The notes beneath the pieces were generated by a model. It had not been told where the DNA came from and searched no databases. It saw only the letters and a list, made by a program, of their open reading frames with translations. The position numbers and the translations under genes are program-made. Shown here one piece after another: positions 6,504-13,914 of a stretch of DNA of 13,914 nucleotides; the stretch's first letter is position 1, and every line of letters begins with the position of its first letter. Source of the stretch: CAZNVB01 sp964651495 (GTDB lineage Bacteria; Acidobacteriota; Aminicenantia; Aminicenantales; UBA8522); NCBI GenBank assembly GCA_964651495.1, contig CAZYWP010000083.1:1-13914 (forward strand), given 5' to 3'.

Positions 6504-7919
6504 ATGAGAATCCAGTTCCTGGGAGCAGCACGGCAGGTCACGGGTTCGTGCTACTATGTGGAAGCCGGCGGCCGCCGTCTGCTCGTTGATTACGGCCTTT
6601 TCCAGGAGCGGGCATATCTCGAACGGAACTGGCTGCCTTTCCCCGTTCCCCCGGACTCCCTCGACTATGTCCTGCTCACGCACGTCCATTTGGACCACTC
6701 CGGCCTTCTTCCTAAGCTCGTCCGAGAAGGTTTTACTGGCGAAATCCTGACGACGGCGGCGAGCGCGGACCTCCTTCCCCTTGTTCTCCTGGACTCGGCT
6801 CGGGTACAGGAAGAAGACGCTGCCTATAAGAAGAAACGCCATCAGAAGGAGGGCAGGCGGGGACCCTACCCGGAGATCCCGCTTTATACTGAAGCCGAGG
6901 CTAGCCGGGTCTCGGACTTTCTCGAACCCGTTGCCTACCAAAAAGGGACGATGCTCCAGGGGAACATCGCGGTCTGCTTTCATGAGGCGGGCCATATCCT
7001 CGGATCGGCCATGATCGAGCTCAGCGTCAGGGAAAACGGAAGAACACTGAGCATCTTGTTCAGCGGTGACATCGGCCAGCGGAATAAGCCCCTCGTCCGC
7101 GACCCCGCGGTCTTCGAGCAGGCCGACGCGGTCATCATGGAATCCACATACGGAGAAGGCAATCACCAGGATCCGGCGGACATTGAAACGATGCTGACCG
7201 GGTTCATCAGCGAGGCGGCCAGGGCCGGCGGAAACGTGGTCATTCCGGTATTTGCCGTCGAGCGGGCGCAGGAATTGCTCTTCCATCTCAGCCGGCTCGT
7301 CCGGAAAAGATGCATCCCCCGGCTTCCTGTCTTCCTGGACAGCCCGCTGGCCACCGCTGTCACCGAGGTCTTTCTCCGGCACCCGGAATGTCTGGATAAG
7401 GAAACCCTGGACCTCTTTCGTTCGGGCCAGTCCCCCTTCCAGTTTACCGGACTGAGGATCGTTCGGACCGCGGACGAATCCAAGGCCATCAACTCGTTGC
7501 GTCAGCCCGCGATCATTATGGCCGGCTCGGGGATGTGCACCGGAGGACGGATCAAACACCATCTCCGGCACAACATCTCCCGGCCTGAATCCACGATCCT
7601 TTTTGTCGGCTACCAGGCCGCGGGCACGCTTGGCCGACAAATCCAGGAAGGCCGGCCCGAGGTCCGCATTTTCGGAGAGCTTCACCCCCTCCGGGCCAGG
7701 ATCAGGGAGATCAAGGCCTTCTCCGGCCATGCCGACCGGGACGGCCTGCTCGCCTGGATCGGGCATTTCCGCCAGCCGTATCCCCTGGTTTTCCTGACCC
7801 ACGGCGAAAAGGGAGCTGCGGATTCGCTGGCCGAAACCCTCGGGAAAAATGGGGAGTTCAACGTTTCCGTCCCGGAATTCCAAGACATCTGGCAGACGGA
7901 AAATGAGATTCCTTCTTGA
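6504..7919 (+). CDS. Metallo-beta-lactamase / beta-CASP ribonuclease
   Basis: A 471-residue zinc-dependent nuclease of the CPSF73-like bacterial group (the group of the Thermus TTHA0252 enzyme), expected to cleave RNA in the cytoplasm. Metal ligands are present in order: HVHLDH at 60-65, H164 in AGHILGSA, D189 in FSGDIG, and the late histidines H409 (FSGHAD) and H433 (THGE). E213 in ESTYG begins the beta-CASP insert, and SGMCTGGRIKHHL lies near its end. The C-terminal part fits the RMMBL (RNA-metabolising) region. The family usually runs 430-470 residues, so it is full length. Its ribosome binding site is weak (AAAGG, 6491-6495), 8 bases before the start and 8 bases past a small hairpin. The adaptor gene begins only 35 bases after its stop, so the genes are probably co-transcribed despite unrelated roles. 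Confidence 0.92.
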   Translation: MRIQFLGAARQVTGSCYYVEAGGRRLLVDYGLFQERAYLERNWLPFPVPPDSLDYVLLTHVHLDHSGLLPKLVREGFTGEILTTAASADLLPLVLLDSARVQEEDAAYKKKRHQKEGRRGPYPEIPLYTEAEASRVSDFLEPVAYQKGTMLQGNIAVCFHEAGHILGSAMIELSVRENGRTLSILFSGDIGQRNKPLVRDPAVFEQADAVIMESTYGEGNHQDPADIETMLTGFISEAARAGGNVVIPVFAVERAQELLFHLSRLVRKRCIPRLPVFLDSPLATAVTEVFLRHPECLDKETLDLFRSGQSPFQFTGLRIVRTADESKAINSLRQPAIIMAGSGMCTGGRIKHHLRHNISRPESTILFVGYQAAGTLGRQIQEGRPEVRIFGELHPLRARIREIKAFSGHADRDGLLAWIGHFRQPYPLVFLTHGEKGAADSLAETLGKNGEFNVSVPEFQDIWQTENEIPS

Positions 7920-7954
7920 CATCGGACGAGTTTTCATTGGAACATCGAGAGCTG

Positions 7955-9205
7955 ATGAGCATGCGGACAATAAAGTCTGATCGTCGCCTTCTTCCGGCCG
8001 GCGCCGGCCGGGGAACAGCCTGCCTAATCCTGCTCTGTCTTTTCACAGTTTGCCGCCAGGGCGGCGTCTCTACCCACTCCGTCAGAAGGGAAAGAATCGC
8101 CATCGTCAAGGTCAAAAGGGGTCCCTTTGTCGAGACAATCTCGGTAGCCGGAAAGATCCTCCCGGTCAACATCGTCTATCTGGACACCCTCGAGGGCGGC
8201 CGGGTGGAGAAGATTTTTACCGAAGCGGGGTCCATGGTCAAACAGGGCGATAAGATCCTGCAGCTCACCAATACCAACCTCCTCCTCGATATCATGAGGA
8301 GGGAATCCGATCTTTCCCAGCAGACCAACAACCTCAGGAACACCCGCCTGGCCATGGACCAGTTTAGGCTCCAGCTCAACCAACAGCTGAGCGAGATCGA
8401 GAACCGTCTCCAACAGCAAAGGCGGGTCTACGAGCGGTACAAGGAGCTGGAAAAGGAAAACCTGATCTCCAGGCACGAATATGAGCTGGCCAAGGACCAG
8501 TATGAATATCTGGCCAAACAGAAGGAGCTGACCGTCGAGACCCAGAAGAGCGAGCTGAGGCTGCGTCAGGCTCAGGTCGAGGCCATGGAAGAGTCCCTCC
8601 AGCGCGCCCAGGTGGACCTCGATTTCGTCCGCCTGAAATTGGAAAACCTCACCCTCATCGCCCCCGTCTCCGGCCAGTTGACCTCGCTCGATGTCGTGAT
8701 CGGAGAGTCCAAATCACCGGGCGAGCGGCTGGGTCAGATCGACCAGTGGGACGGGTTCAAGGTGCGGGCCGGCATCGACGAGCGCTTTATCGCTCTGGTC
8801 AAGCCCAAAGACGCCGGGGCCTTCGATATCGGCGGCCAAACCTACAATGTGGACGTCAAGAAAATATACCCCGAGGTCAGGGACGGCAAATTCGAGGTGG
8901 ACCTCGAATTTGTCGGGGAGTCCCCACCCGGCCTCAAGCGCGGTCAGACTCTGCACATTCGGCTCGTCCTAGCCGACTCCGCCGACTCTCTTCTCCTGGC
9001 ACGGGGAGACCACTTCAGGTCGACGGGCGGCCGCTGGGTTTATGTCCTGGATGAAACGGGAAAGTCGGCCGCCAAAACGCGGATCCGTCTCGGCCGTCAA
9101 AACTCCCAGGTCCTCGAAGTGCTGGAAGGTGTCAAGGAGGGGGACGGCGTGATCATCTCGTCCTACGAGAGTTTTAAAAATTGCGATCGGCTGATCCTGA
9201 AATAG
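7955..9205 (+). CDS. Periplasmic adaptor (membrane fusion protein) of a tripartite exporter, HlyD/MacA-like
   Basis: A 416-residue adaptor that would bridge an inner-membrane pump and a TolC-type channel. Residues 21-33 form a single membrane segment. The split lipoyl/barrel domain is seen as GGRVEKIFTEAGSMVKQGDKI (81-101) before, and APVSGQL (236-242) after, a long alpha-helical hairpin (about 110-230) rich in Gln, Glu, Arg and Leu. C-terminal beta-barrel and membrane-proximal regions follow, ending EGVKEGDGVIISSYESF, as in MacA-type adaptors that serve ABC exporters. The start is uncertain: ATG at 7955 and 7961 are both possible with GAG-type sites, and a TTG at 7916 overlaps the upstream stop (TTGA) but would add 13 polar residues before the membrane segment. 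The TolC-family gene follows after 88 bases. No pump gene is present in the window. Confidence 0.9.
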   Translation: MSMRTIKSDRRLLPAGAGRGTACLILLCLFTVCRQGGVSTHSVRRERIAIVKVKRGPFVETISVAGKILPVNIVYLDTLEGGRVEKIFTEAGSMVKQGDKILQLTNTNLLLDIMRRESDLSQQTNNLRNTRLAMDQFRLQLNQQLSEIENRLQQQRRVYERYKELEKENLISRHEYELAKDQYEYLAKQKELTVETQKSELRLRQAQVEAMEESLQRAQVDLDFVRLKLENLTLIAPVSGQLTSLDVVIGESKSPGERLGQIDQWDGFKVRAGIDERFIALVKPKDAGAFDIGGQTYNVDVKKIYPEVRDGKFEVDLEFVGESPPGLKRGQTLHIRLVLADSADSLLLARGDHFRSTGGRWVYVLDETGKSAAKTRIRLGRQNSQVLEVLEGVKEGDGVIISSYESFKNCDRLILK

Positions 9206-9212
9206 CGCCTTC

Positions 9213-9235
9213 CCGCCGCAGGCGGCTGTCCAGCC
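9213..9235 (+). other. Overlapping short inverted repeats in the adaptor-channel gap
   Basis: CCGCC-GCA-GGCGG (9213-9225) overlaps a second small stem, GGCTG-TC-CAGCC (9224-9235). There is no T-tract, so this is unlikely to be a terminator; it might act as an RNA stability element or partial attenuator between the two genes, or be chance in G+C-rich DNA. Confidence 0.25.
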
Positions 9236-9293
9236 GAGCCAAATATTCCGTGCCGAGAAAAATCAAGCTGGCTAAAGCCTCAGGAGGTCTGTC

Positions 9294-10871
9294 ATGTCTC
9301 CAAAACGTGTCGCGCTGATCATCGCCTGGAGCCTGCTTCTGGCCGCGCCGGCCGGGGCCCAGAAGGCGGCAAAATCTCTCTCCCTCCAAGACTGCATCGC
9401 CATCGCCATGCGGAACAACCTGGGCATTCAGGCCGCCGTTTTGAGTCCTGAACTGGCCCAGACCAGCCTTGCCTGGGCCAGGGAAAAATTCCTGCCTCGC
9501 CTCTCCTTCGGCCTGAGCCGCCAGAGCACGAGCTCCGCCTCATACTCCTGGATTGAGGCGGCGGAAAAGATGACAAGTCAGTACAACGATTTCTCCACTT
9601 CCATCTCCCAGGCCATTCCATCCGGGGGGGCTGTCTCTCTTTCGCTGAACACTTACAAGAGCGAATCCAACCGCAGCTTCCAGACCATCAATCCCCGCTA
9701 CGGCAGCACGCTCACCCTCAGCCTCAGCCAGCCGCTTCTCCGGAATTTCGGAGCCAAAATGAGCCGCCGAGACATCATCGTCGCCCAGAACAACAAGGAC
9801 ATATCCGAGGGCCAGCTCACGTCCATCCTGCTGGACACCGTCTTCAGCGTCGAGCAGGCTTACTGGAACCTCATCTATGCCATCGAAACCCTCAAAGTCA
9901 AGCAGCAGTCGCTCTCTCTGGCCAGGGACCTTCTGGCCAAGAACAAGCGGGAAGCGGAGATCGGGATGATCGCTCCGATCGAGATTCTCAGCGCCGAAGC
10001 CGAGGTGGCCACGCGCGAAGCAGATATCCTTCAGGCGGAAATCGCCGTGGCCAACAGCGAAGACCTGCTCAAAACCGTCATTAACATAGAGGCGGAGGAA
10101 GGTGGCGTCAGTCTCCCAATCGTACCTTCGGATGAGCCGAGCCAGGAGGCCAGAGAGGTCAACCTGGCCAAAGCCCTCGAAATCGCCATCGCCAACCGAC
10201 CCGACCTGGAAGTCACCAGGATCAGCCTAAAAAACAAGGAGCTGAACGTGACCTATGCCAGGAACCAGGTTCTTCCTGACCTGAATTTCTACGCCTCCTA
10301 CTGGAGTCCGGGAATCTCGGGCACCCAGATCCTCTATCAGGACAACAACCCGCTGACGGGAATCGTGATCGGCACAGCCCCCGGCGGCGCCAGCGCCGCC
10401 CTCAGCGATGCGCTCGGGCTCAGGTACAACAACTGGTCGGTGGGTCTGCAACTCAGCATCCCTATCTCCAGCCTGACCTCCCGGGCCCAATACGATTATT
10501 ACAGGACCTCCTTCGAGCAGTCTCTCGTGGACCTGGCGGCGCTCGAGCAGCGGATATTCCTCGAAGTCCGGACGTCGGTCCGCGCCGTCGACACCAATTA
10601 TCGGAGGGTTCTTGCCTACCAGGCCGCCCGGGGTCTGGCCGAAAACAAGCTGGAGGCGGAGGAGAAGAAACTCAAGGTCGGCCTCACCACGAACTACGTC
10701 GTCCTGCAGTACCAGAGAGACCTGGCCGACGCCAAGACCGCCGAGCTGAAGGCGTTGATTGACTACAACCTGGCGCTGGCTTACCTTGACAGATCGCTGG
10801 GGACGGGGCTAAAAGCCAAGAATATTCAGTTCTCCGGGGCACGCCGGGACTCTAAACCCACCCAGCCCTGA
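9294..10871 (+). CDS. TolC-family outer-membrane efflux channel
   Basis: A 525-residue outer-membrane factor. A classic signal peptide is visible (basic MSPKR, hydrophobic 6-18, cleavage after AGA at about 22). The mature part begins with SLQDCIAIAMRNN, the usual opening helix of TolC proteins, and has two repeated OEP units (about 30-240 and 285-505) made of long amphipathic helices separated by beta-strand segments such as TLTLSLSQPLLRNF, where the conserved LSQPLL is typical. It would form the channel for the adaptor encoded just upstream. AGGAGGT at 9282-9288 is a strong ribosome binding site and fixes the start. The length is somewhat above the roughly 430-490 residues common in the family, partly from a loop near 335-375 and a polar C-terminal tail. 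The exported substrate is unknown. Confidence 0.93.
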   Translation: MSPKRVALIIAWSLLLAAPAGAQKAAKSLSLQDCIAIAMRNNLGIQAAVLSPELAQTSLAWAREKFLPRLSFGLSRQSTSSASYSWIEAAEKMTSQYNDFSTSISQAIPSGGAVSLSLNTYKSESNRSFQTINPRYGSTLTLSLSQPLLRNFGAKMSRRDIIVAQNNKDISEGQLTSILLDTVFSVEQAYWNLIYAIETLKVKQQSLSLARDLLAKNKREAEIGMIAPIEILSAEAEVATREADILQAEIAVANSEDLLKTVINIEAEEGGVSLPIVPSDEPSQEAREVNLAKALEIAIANRPDLEVTRISLKNKELNVTYARNQVLPDLNFYASYWSPGISGTQILYQDNNPLTGIVIGTAPGGASAALSDALGLRYNNWSVGLQLSIPISSLTSRAQYDYYRTSFEQSLVDLAALEQRIFLEVRTSVRAVDTNYRRVLAYQAARGLAENKLEAEEKKLKVGLTTNYVVLQYQRDLADAKTAELKALIDYNLALAYLDRSLGTGLKAKNIQFSGARRDSKPTQP

Positions 10872-10898
10872 TCATTCAAAAGCTTCAATCTCGTAAAT

Positions 10899-10923
10899 CG
10901 ACCAATAAAACTGGTCGCTTCCC
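10899..10923 (+). terminator. Hairpin after the channel gene, weak terminator candidate
   Basis: CGACCA (10899-10904) and TGGTCG (10912-10917) form a perfect 6-pair stem with a 7-base A-rich loop, 27 bases after the stop. Only a pyrimidine-rich tract (CTTCCCCTCTCT) follows, not a run of T, so intrinsic termination is uncertain. Its place, between the exporter genes and a new promoter candidate, favours a terminator. Confidence 0.4.
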
Positions 10924-10980
10924 CTCTCTGGCACACGCAATCCGGATCAACCTCACTGGGCGGAGCGAAAATCGGGGCAA

Positions 10981-11019
10981 GAAGAACATCTACTAATTAT
11001 GAAGAACATATTTTATAAT
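10981..11019 (+). promoter_or_regulatory. Promoter candidate with 20-base-spaced direct repeats
   Basis: A perfect TATAAT lies at 11014-11019, 37 bases before the start of the Asp-box gene, in an A+T-rich block unusual for this sequence. The 9-mer GAAGAACAT occurs at 10981-10989 and again at 11001-11009, exactly 20 bases (two helical turns) apart. The expected -35 position (about 10991-10996, TACTAA) falls between them and is a poor match to TTGACA, as often seen at promoters needing an activator. Confidence 0.5.
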
Positions 11020-11056
11020 GAAAAATCCGATAAAAGTAAATTCAAGAGGAGGTCTC

Positions 11057-13914
11057 ATGCGCAGACACTATCGCCGGAGGTTGAGCTCCTGGCTCGCGGC
11101 AGTTCTTTTTCTGGGGATCCTGGGCCCCCGGGCCGGCGGACAAATCGCTGAAAAGATCGGCGCGTTGTACGAGAAGATGTCCTGGCGGGGGATCGGACCG
11201 GCACTAATGGGCGGACGCACCGTGGACATCGAGGCCGTGGAAAAATCTCCCTGGATCATTTACGCGGCTATCGGCCCGAGCGGTGTCTGGAAGTCGGAAA
11301 ACAACGGGGTTTCCTGGACTCCGGTTTTCCATAAAGAGGCCACGGTCTCAGTCGGGGACATCGCCGTCGCCCAATCCCATCCGAATATCATCTGGGCCGG
11401 AACAGGAGAAGCGACCAGCCGCAACAGTGTGACCATCGGCGACGGAGTTTACAAGTCCAGCGACGGCGGTAAAACCTGGTCTAACATGGGCCTCCAGGAG
11501 ACCCGCCACATCGCCCGCATCCTCATTAACCGGGGGGACCCCAACATCGTCTATGTCGCCGCCATGGGACACCTCTGGGGCCCGAACATGGAACGCGGAG
11601 TCTATAAAACGACCGACGGGGGCAGGAGCTGGAAAAAGATCTTGTATGTCGATGAGAATACCGGGATGGCCGACCTGGCCATGGACCCGTCCGACTCGCT
11701 TATCCTCTATGCGGCGGCCTATGACCACCGTCGCCTGCCCTACCATTACACCAGCGGCGGCCCGGGCAGCGGAATATTCAAGACGACGGACGGCGGCGAG
11801 ACCTGGGTCCGCCTGACCAAGGACCTCCCGGAGGGCGTGCTGGGCCGGATCGGACTTGACGTCTCCCGCAGCGCTCCGGGAGTCGTCTATGCCCTCATCG
11901 AACACAAAGATGGAGGCATTTGGCGCTCGGAGGACAGAGGCGAGTCCTGGAAAAGGACGTGCGACTACACCACCTTCAAGCGCATCAACACCCGGCCCTT
12001 CTATTACAGCCAGATCCGGGTCGACCCGACCGATGATAAGGTTGTCTTTGTGCTCTCGACCGGGCTCTTTGTCTCTACCGACGGCGGGCAAAAATTCCGG
12101 GCCAGCGGCGCCGGCATCCATCCCGACCATCATGCTCTCTGGATCGACCCGGCCAACCCTCTTCATCTCGTCGAAGGAAACGACGGCGGGATCGACATCA
12201 GCTACGATATGGGCAAGACGTGGTTGCCGGTGCAAAACATCGACGCCGCCGAGGTCTATCAGGTCGGGTATGACATGCGCCGGCCTTACTTCGTCTATTG
12301 CGGCCTCCAGGACAACGGCAGCTGGGGAGGTCCGAGCGCCACGACCGACCCGGTCGGGATCGTCAACGACGACTGGGTGCCAATCGGAGGCGGCGACGGG
12401 TTTTTCGCTCAGCCCGACCCCAACGATGTCAACACCGTCTACAGCAACTGGCAGATGAACAACCTGTATCGCTACGACTGGAGGATCAACCGGAGCAAGA
12501 TGATCCGGCCGGCGGGCCGCCTGGATGAGCCGCCGTACCGGTTCAATTGGAATTCTCCAATCCAGATCTCGCCTCATGATTCAAACACCGTTTATGCGGG
12601 CGGCAATTTTCTGTTCAAGACACTGGACCGGGGAACGACCTGGGAGATCATCAGCCCCGACCTGACGACGAACGACCCGCAAAAGCAGAAGGACTCCGGC
12701 GGTCCGATCACTCCTGACAACAGCGGCGCCGAAATTCACTGCACGATCACGACGATTGCCGAATCACCGGTCGTGAAGGGCATGATCTGGTGCGGGACAG
12801 ACGACGGCAACCTGCAGCTCACTCGCGACGGCGGGAAAACCTGGGCCAACGTCGTGACCAACATCAAGGGATTGCCGAGGAGCACCTGGTGCTCGAGAGT
12901 CGAGGCCTCGCGCTTCGAGGCCGGGACCGCTTACGCCGCTTTTGACGGCCACCGGGCCGACGACTATGCGACTTACGTCCACAAGACCATCGACTTCGGC
13001 AAGACCTGGACATCCATCAAGAGCAACCTGCCCTTCGGCTGGGTTCACGTGGTCCGCGAAGACGTCAAGAATAAAAACCTTCTCTATGTGGGGACGGAAT
13101 TCGGCATTTTCGCTTCCCTGGACGGCGGCACAACGTGGTTCAGCCTGAAAAACGACCTGCCGACGGTCGCCGTGCACGACATCGCCGTCCATCCCCGGGA
13201 CAATGACCTGATCATCGGCACCCACGGCCGCGGGGTCTGGATCCTCGACGACATCTCCTTCCTTCAGGAGATGAGTCCGGAGGTTCTGGCCTCGGACGTT
13301 CATCTCTTCACTGTCCGGCCGGCGACGGAATTCTATCTGGCGACCCGCCGTGAATCCTTCTCCAAGCCCCCTTTTGCCGCCAGGAATCCGGTCTATGGGA
13401 TGGCGGTGACGGTCTATCTCAAAGCCAAGCCGAAGGAGAGGCCGAAAGTCTCGCTCATCGGAAACGACAACGAGCCGATCTTCGAGCTTGAACTGGCCGC
13501 TAAGGAGGGGATCCAAAGAGACCACTGGAACCTTCAGGTTGCGCCGAAAACAAAGGACGGAAGAAGGATTCCCCCATCCGGGATCGGAGTGGTCGCCCTG
13601 CCGCTAGTCGCTCCGGGGGAATTCGCTCTGGAACTCACGGTGGACGGACAGAAATTCCGCACCGCGGCAGTGGTGCGGCCGGACCCGCGGCTCCAGATGA
13701 CGGAGGTTGACAGAAAAGCCCAGAATCAGGCCCTGGCCGGGGTGCTGGCAATGGCCAAAAAGATGGGATTGTGTATTACTGCCGCAACAAACATCCGGCG
13801 CCAACTCGGCAGCCTCAACCAGGATCTCAAGAAAGACGGAAACCCGATCGAGGCCGTCGAAGCGGCGATCAAGACGTTCGAAGCGAAATTCCGGCCGCTT
13901 GAAGAAGACGTCGT
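11057..13914 (+). CDS. Secreted Asp-box (VPS10/sortilin-like) beta-propeller protein, 3' end outside the window
   Basis: The frame is open from the ATG to the last base, giving 952 residues without the C-terminus. GAGGAGGT before the start is a strong ribosome binding site. A basic N-terminus and hydrophobic segment (about 11-23), with cleavage near 28, indicate export. Eleven Asp-box motifs of the S/T-x-D-x-G-x-T-W type are visible near residues 80, 134, 185, 243, 291, 340, 382, 522, 589, 644 and 687, forming one or two large beta-propellers. GLQDNGSWGG (416-425) and IGGGDGFF (443-450) are further features of this large bacterial family. From about 745 the repeats stop and a beta-sandwich-like, then helical, region begins. 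Such proteins are often annotated as glycosyl hydrolases because of the BNR repeat, but no sialidase catalytic set is evident. Function is unknown; binding of extracellular protein or glycan is plausible. Family members commonly exceed 1000 residues. Confidence 0.9.
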   Translation, partial: MRRHYRRRLSSWLAAVLFLGILGPRAGGQIAEKIGALYEKMSWRGIGPALMGGRTVDIEAVEKSPWIIYAAIGPSGVWKSENNGVSWTPVFHKEATVSVGDIAVAQSHPNIIWAGTGEATSRNSVTIGDGVYKSSDGGKTWSNMGLQETRHIARILINRGDPNIVYVAAMGHLWGPNMERGVYKTTDGGRSWKKILYVDENTGMADLAMDPSDSLILYAAAYDHRRLPYHYTSGGPGSGIFKTTDGGETWVRLTKDLPEGVLGRIGLDVSRSAPGVVYALIEHKDGGIWRSEDRGESWKRTCDYTTFKRINTRPFYYSQIRVDPTDDKVVFVLSTGLFVSTDGGQKFRASGAGIHPDHHALWIDPANPLHLVEGNDGGIDISYDMGKTWLPVQNIDAAEVYQVGYDMRRPYFVYCGLQDNGSWGGPSATTDPVGIVNDDWVPIGGGDGFFAQPDPNDVNTVYSNWQMNNLYRYDWRINRSKMIRPAGRLDEPPYRFNWNSPIQISPHDSNTVYAGGNFLFKTLDRGTTWEIISPDLTTNDPQKQKDSGGPITPDNSGAEIHCTITTIAESPVVKGMIWCGTDDGNLQLTRDGGKTWANVVTNIKGLPRSTWCSRVEASRFEAGTAYAAFDGHRADDYATYVHKTIDFGKTWTSIKSNLPFGWVHVVREDVKNKNLLYVGTEFGIFASLDGGTTWFSLKNDLPTVAVHDIAVHPRDNDLIIGTHGRGVWILDDISFLQEMSPEVLASDVHLFTVRPATEFYLATRRESFSKPPFAARNPVYGMAVTVYLKAKPKERPKVSLIGNDNEPIFELELAAKEGIQRDHWNLQVAPKTKDGRRIPPSGIGVVALPLVAPGEFALELTVDGQKFRTAAVVRPDPRLQMTEVDRKAQNQALAGVLAMAKKMGLCITAATNIRRQLGSLNQDLKKDGNPIEAVEAAIKTFEAKFRPLEEDV

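Noticed and set aside
6465..7970. 501-residue open frame on the - strand across the ribonuclease gene
   Set aside because: Same explanation: the + strand frame has all metal-binding motifs, while the antisense product resembles nothing and lacks a sensible start region.
11348..12577. 409-residue open frame on the - strand within the Asp-box gene
   Set aside because: Its apparent repeats are mirror images of the Asp-box codons on the + strand; the + frame is continuous and clearly coding.

Overview
The window reads as an ordinary chromosomal stretch of a G+C-rich, diderm (Gram-negative-type) bacterium. All nine complete genes and the tenth, cut-off gene lie on the + strand. A TolC-type outer-membrane channel with its periplasmic adaptor implies an outer membrane. 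The mix of a secreted M1 peptidase, a TVNG-repeat DUF4097 protein and a very large Asp-box (VPS10/sortilin-like) secreted protein resembles what is common in Candidatus Aminicenantes and Acidobacteriota. That placement is inferred from gene content only; there is no rRNA or other phylogenetic marker here.

Layout. 1-220: an upstream leader with no supportable gene. 221-1821: a MutT-like Nudix hydrolase overlapping by 4 bases an RlmI-like 23S rRNA methyltransferase, a small housekeeping pair. 1863-5362: three tightly packed genes, namely a four-helix membrane protein, a secreted M1 metallopeptidase (8-base overlap) and a six-helix membrane protein whose ribosome binding site overlaps the peptidase stop. 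5422-6237: an exported DUF4097 protein with eight (T/V)NG repeats, probably a beta-solenoid. 6238-6503: a 266-base gap with a possible terminator, a palindrome with an extra half-site and a hairpin. 6504-7919: a metallo-beta-lactamase/beta-CASP ribonuclease. It is followed closely by a membrane-fusion adaptor (7955-9205) and a TolC-family channel (9294-10871), two parts of a tripartite exporter whose inner-membrane pump is not in view. 10872-11056: a gap with a hairpin and a strong promoter candidate in which a 9-base direct repeat recurs exactly 20 bases apart. 11057-end: the Asp-box protein, open to the window edge.

Most of the products work at or beyond the cell envelope: secreted peptidase, membrane proteins, exported solenoid, export adaptor plus channel, secreted beta-propeller. 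The housekeeping exceptions are the Nudix/rRNA methyltransferase pair and the ribonuclease. I see no tRNA, rRNA, CRISPR array, insertion sequence, phage gene or recognised defence system. No clearly new system is visible. The best leads are an A8 tract in the peptidase gene where a slip in either direction gives a stop just after the catalytic region, the repeat-flanked promoter before the Asp-box gene, and the adaptor/channel pair without a pump.
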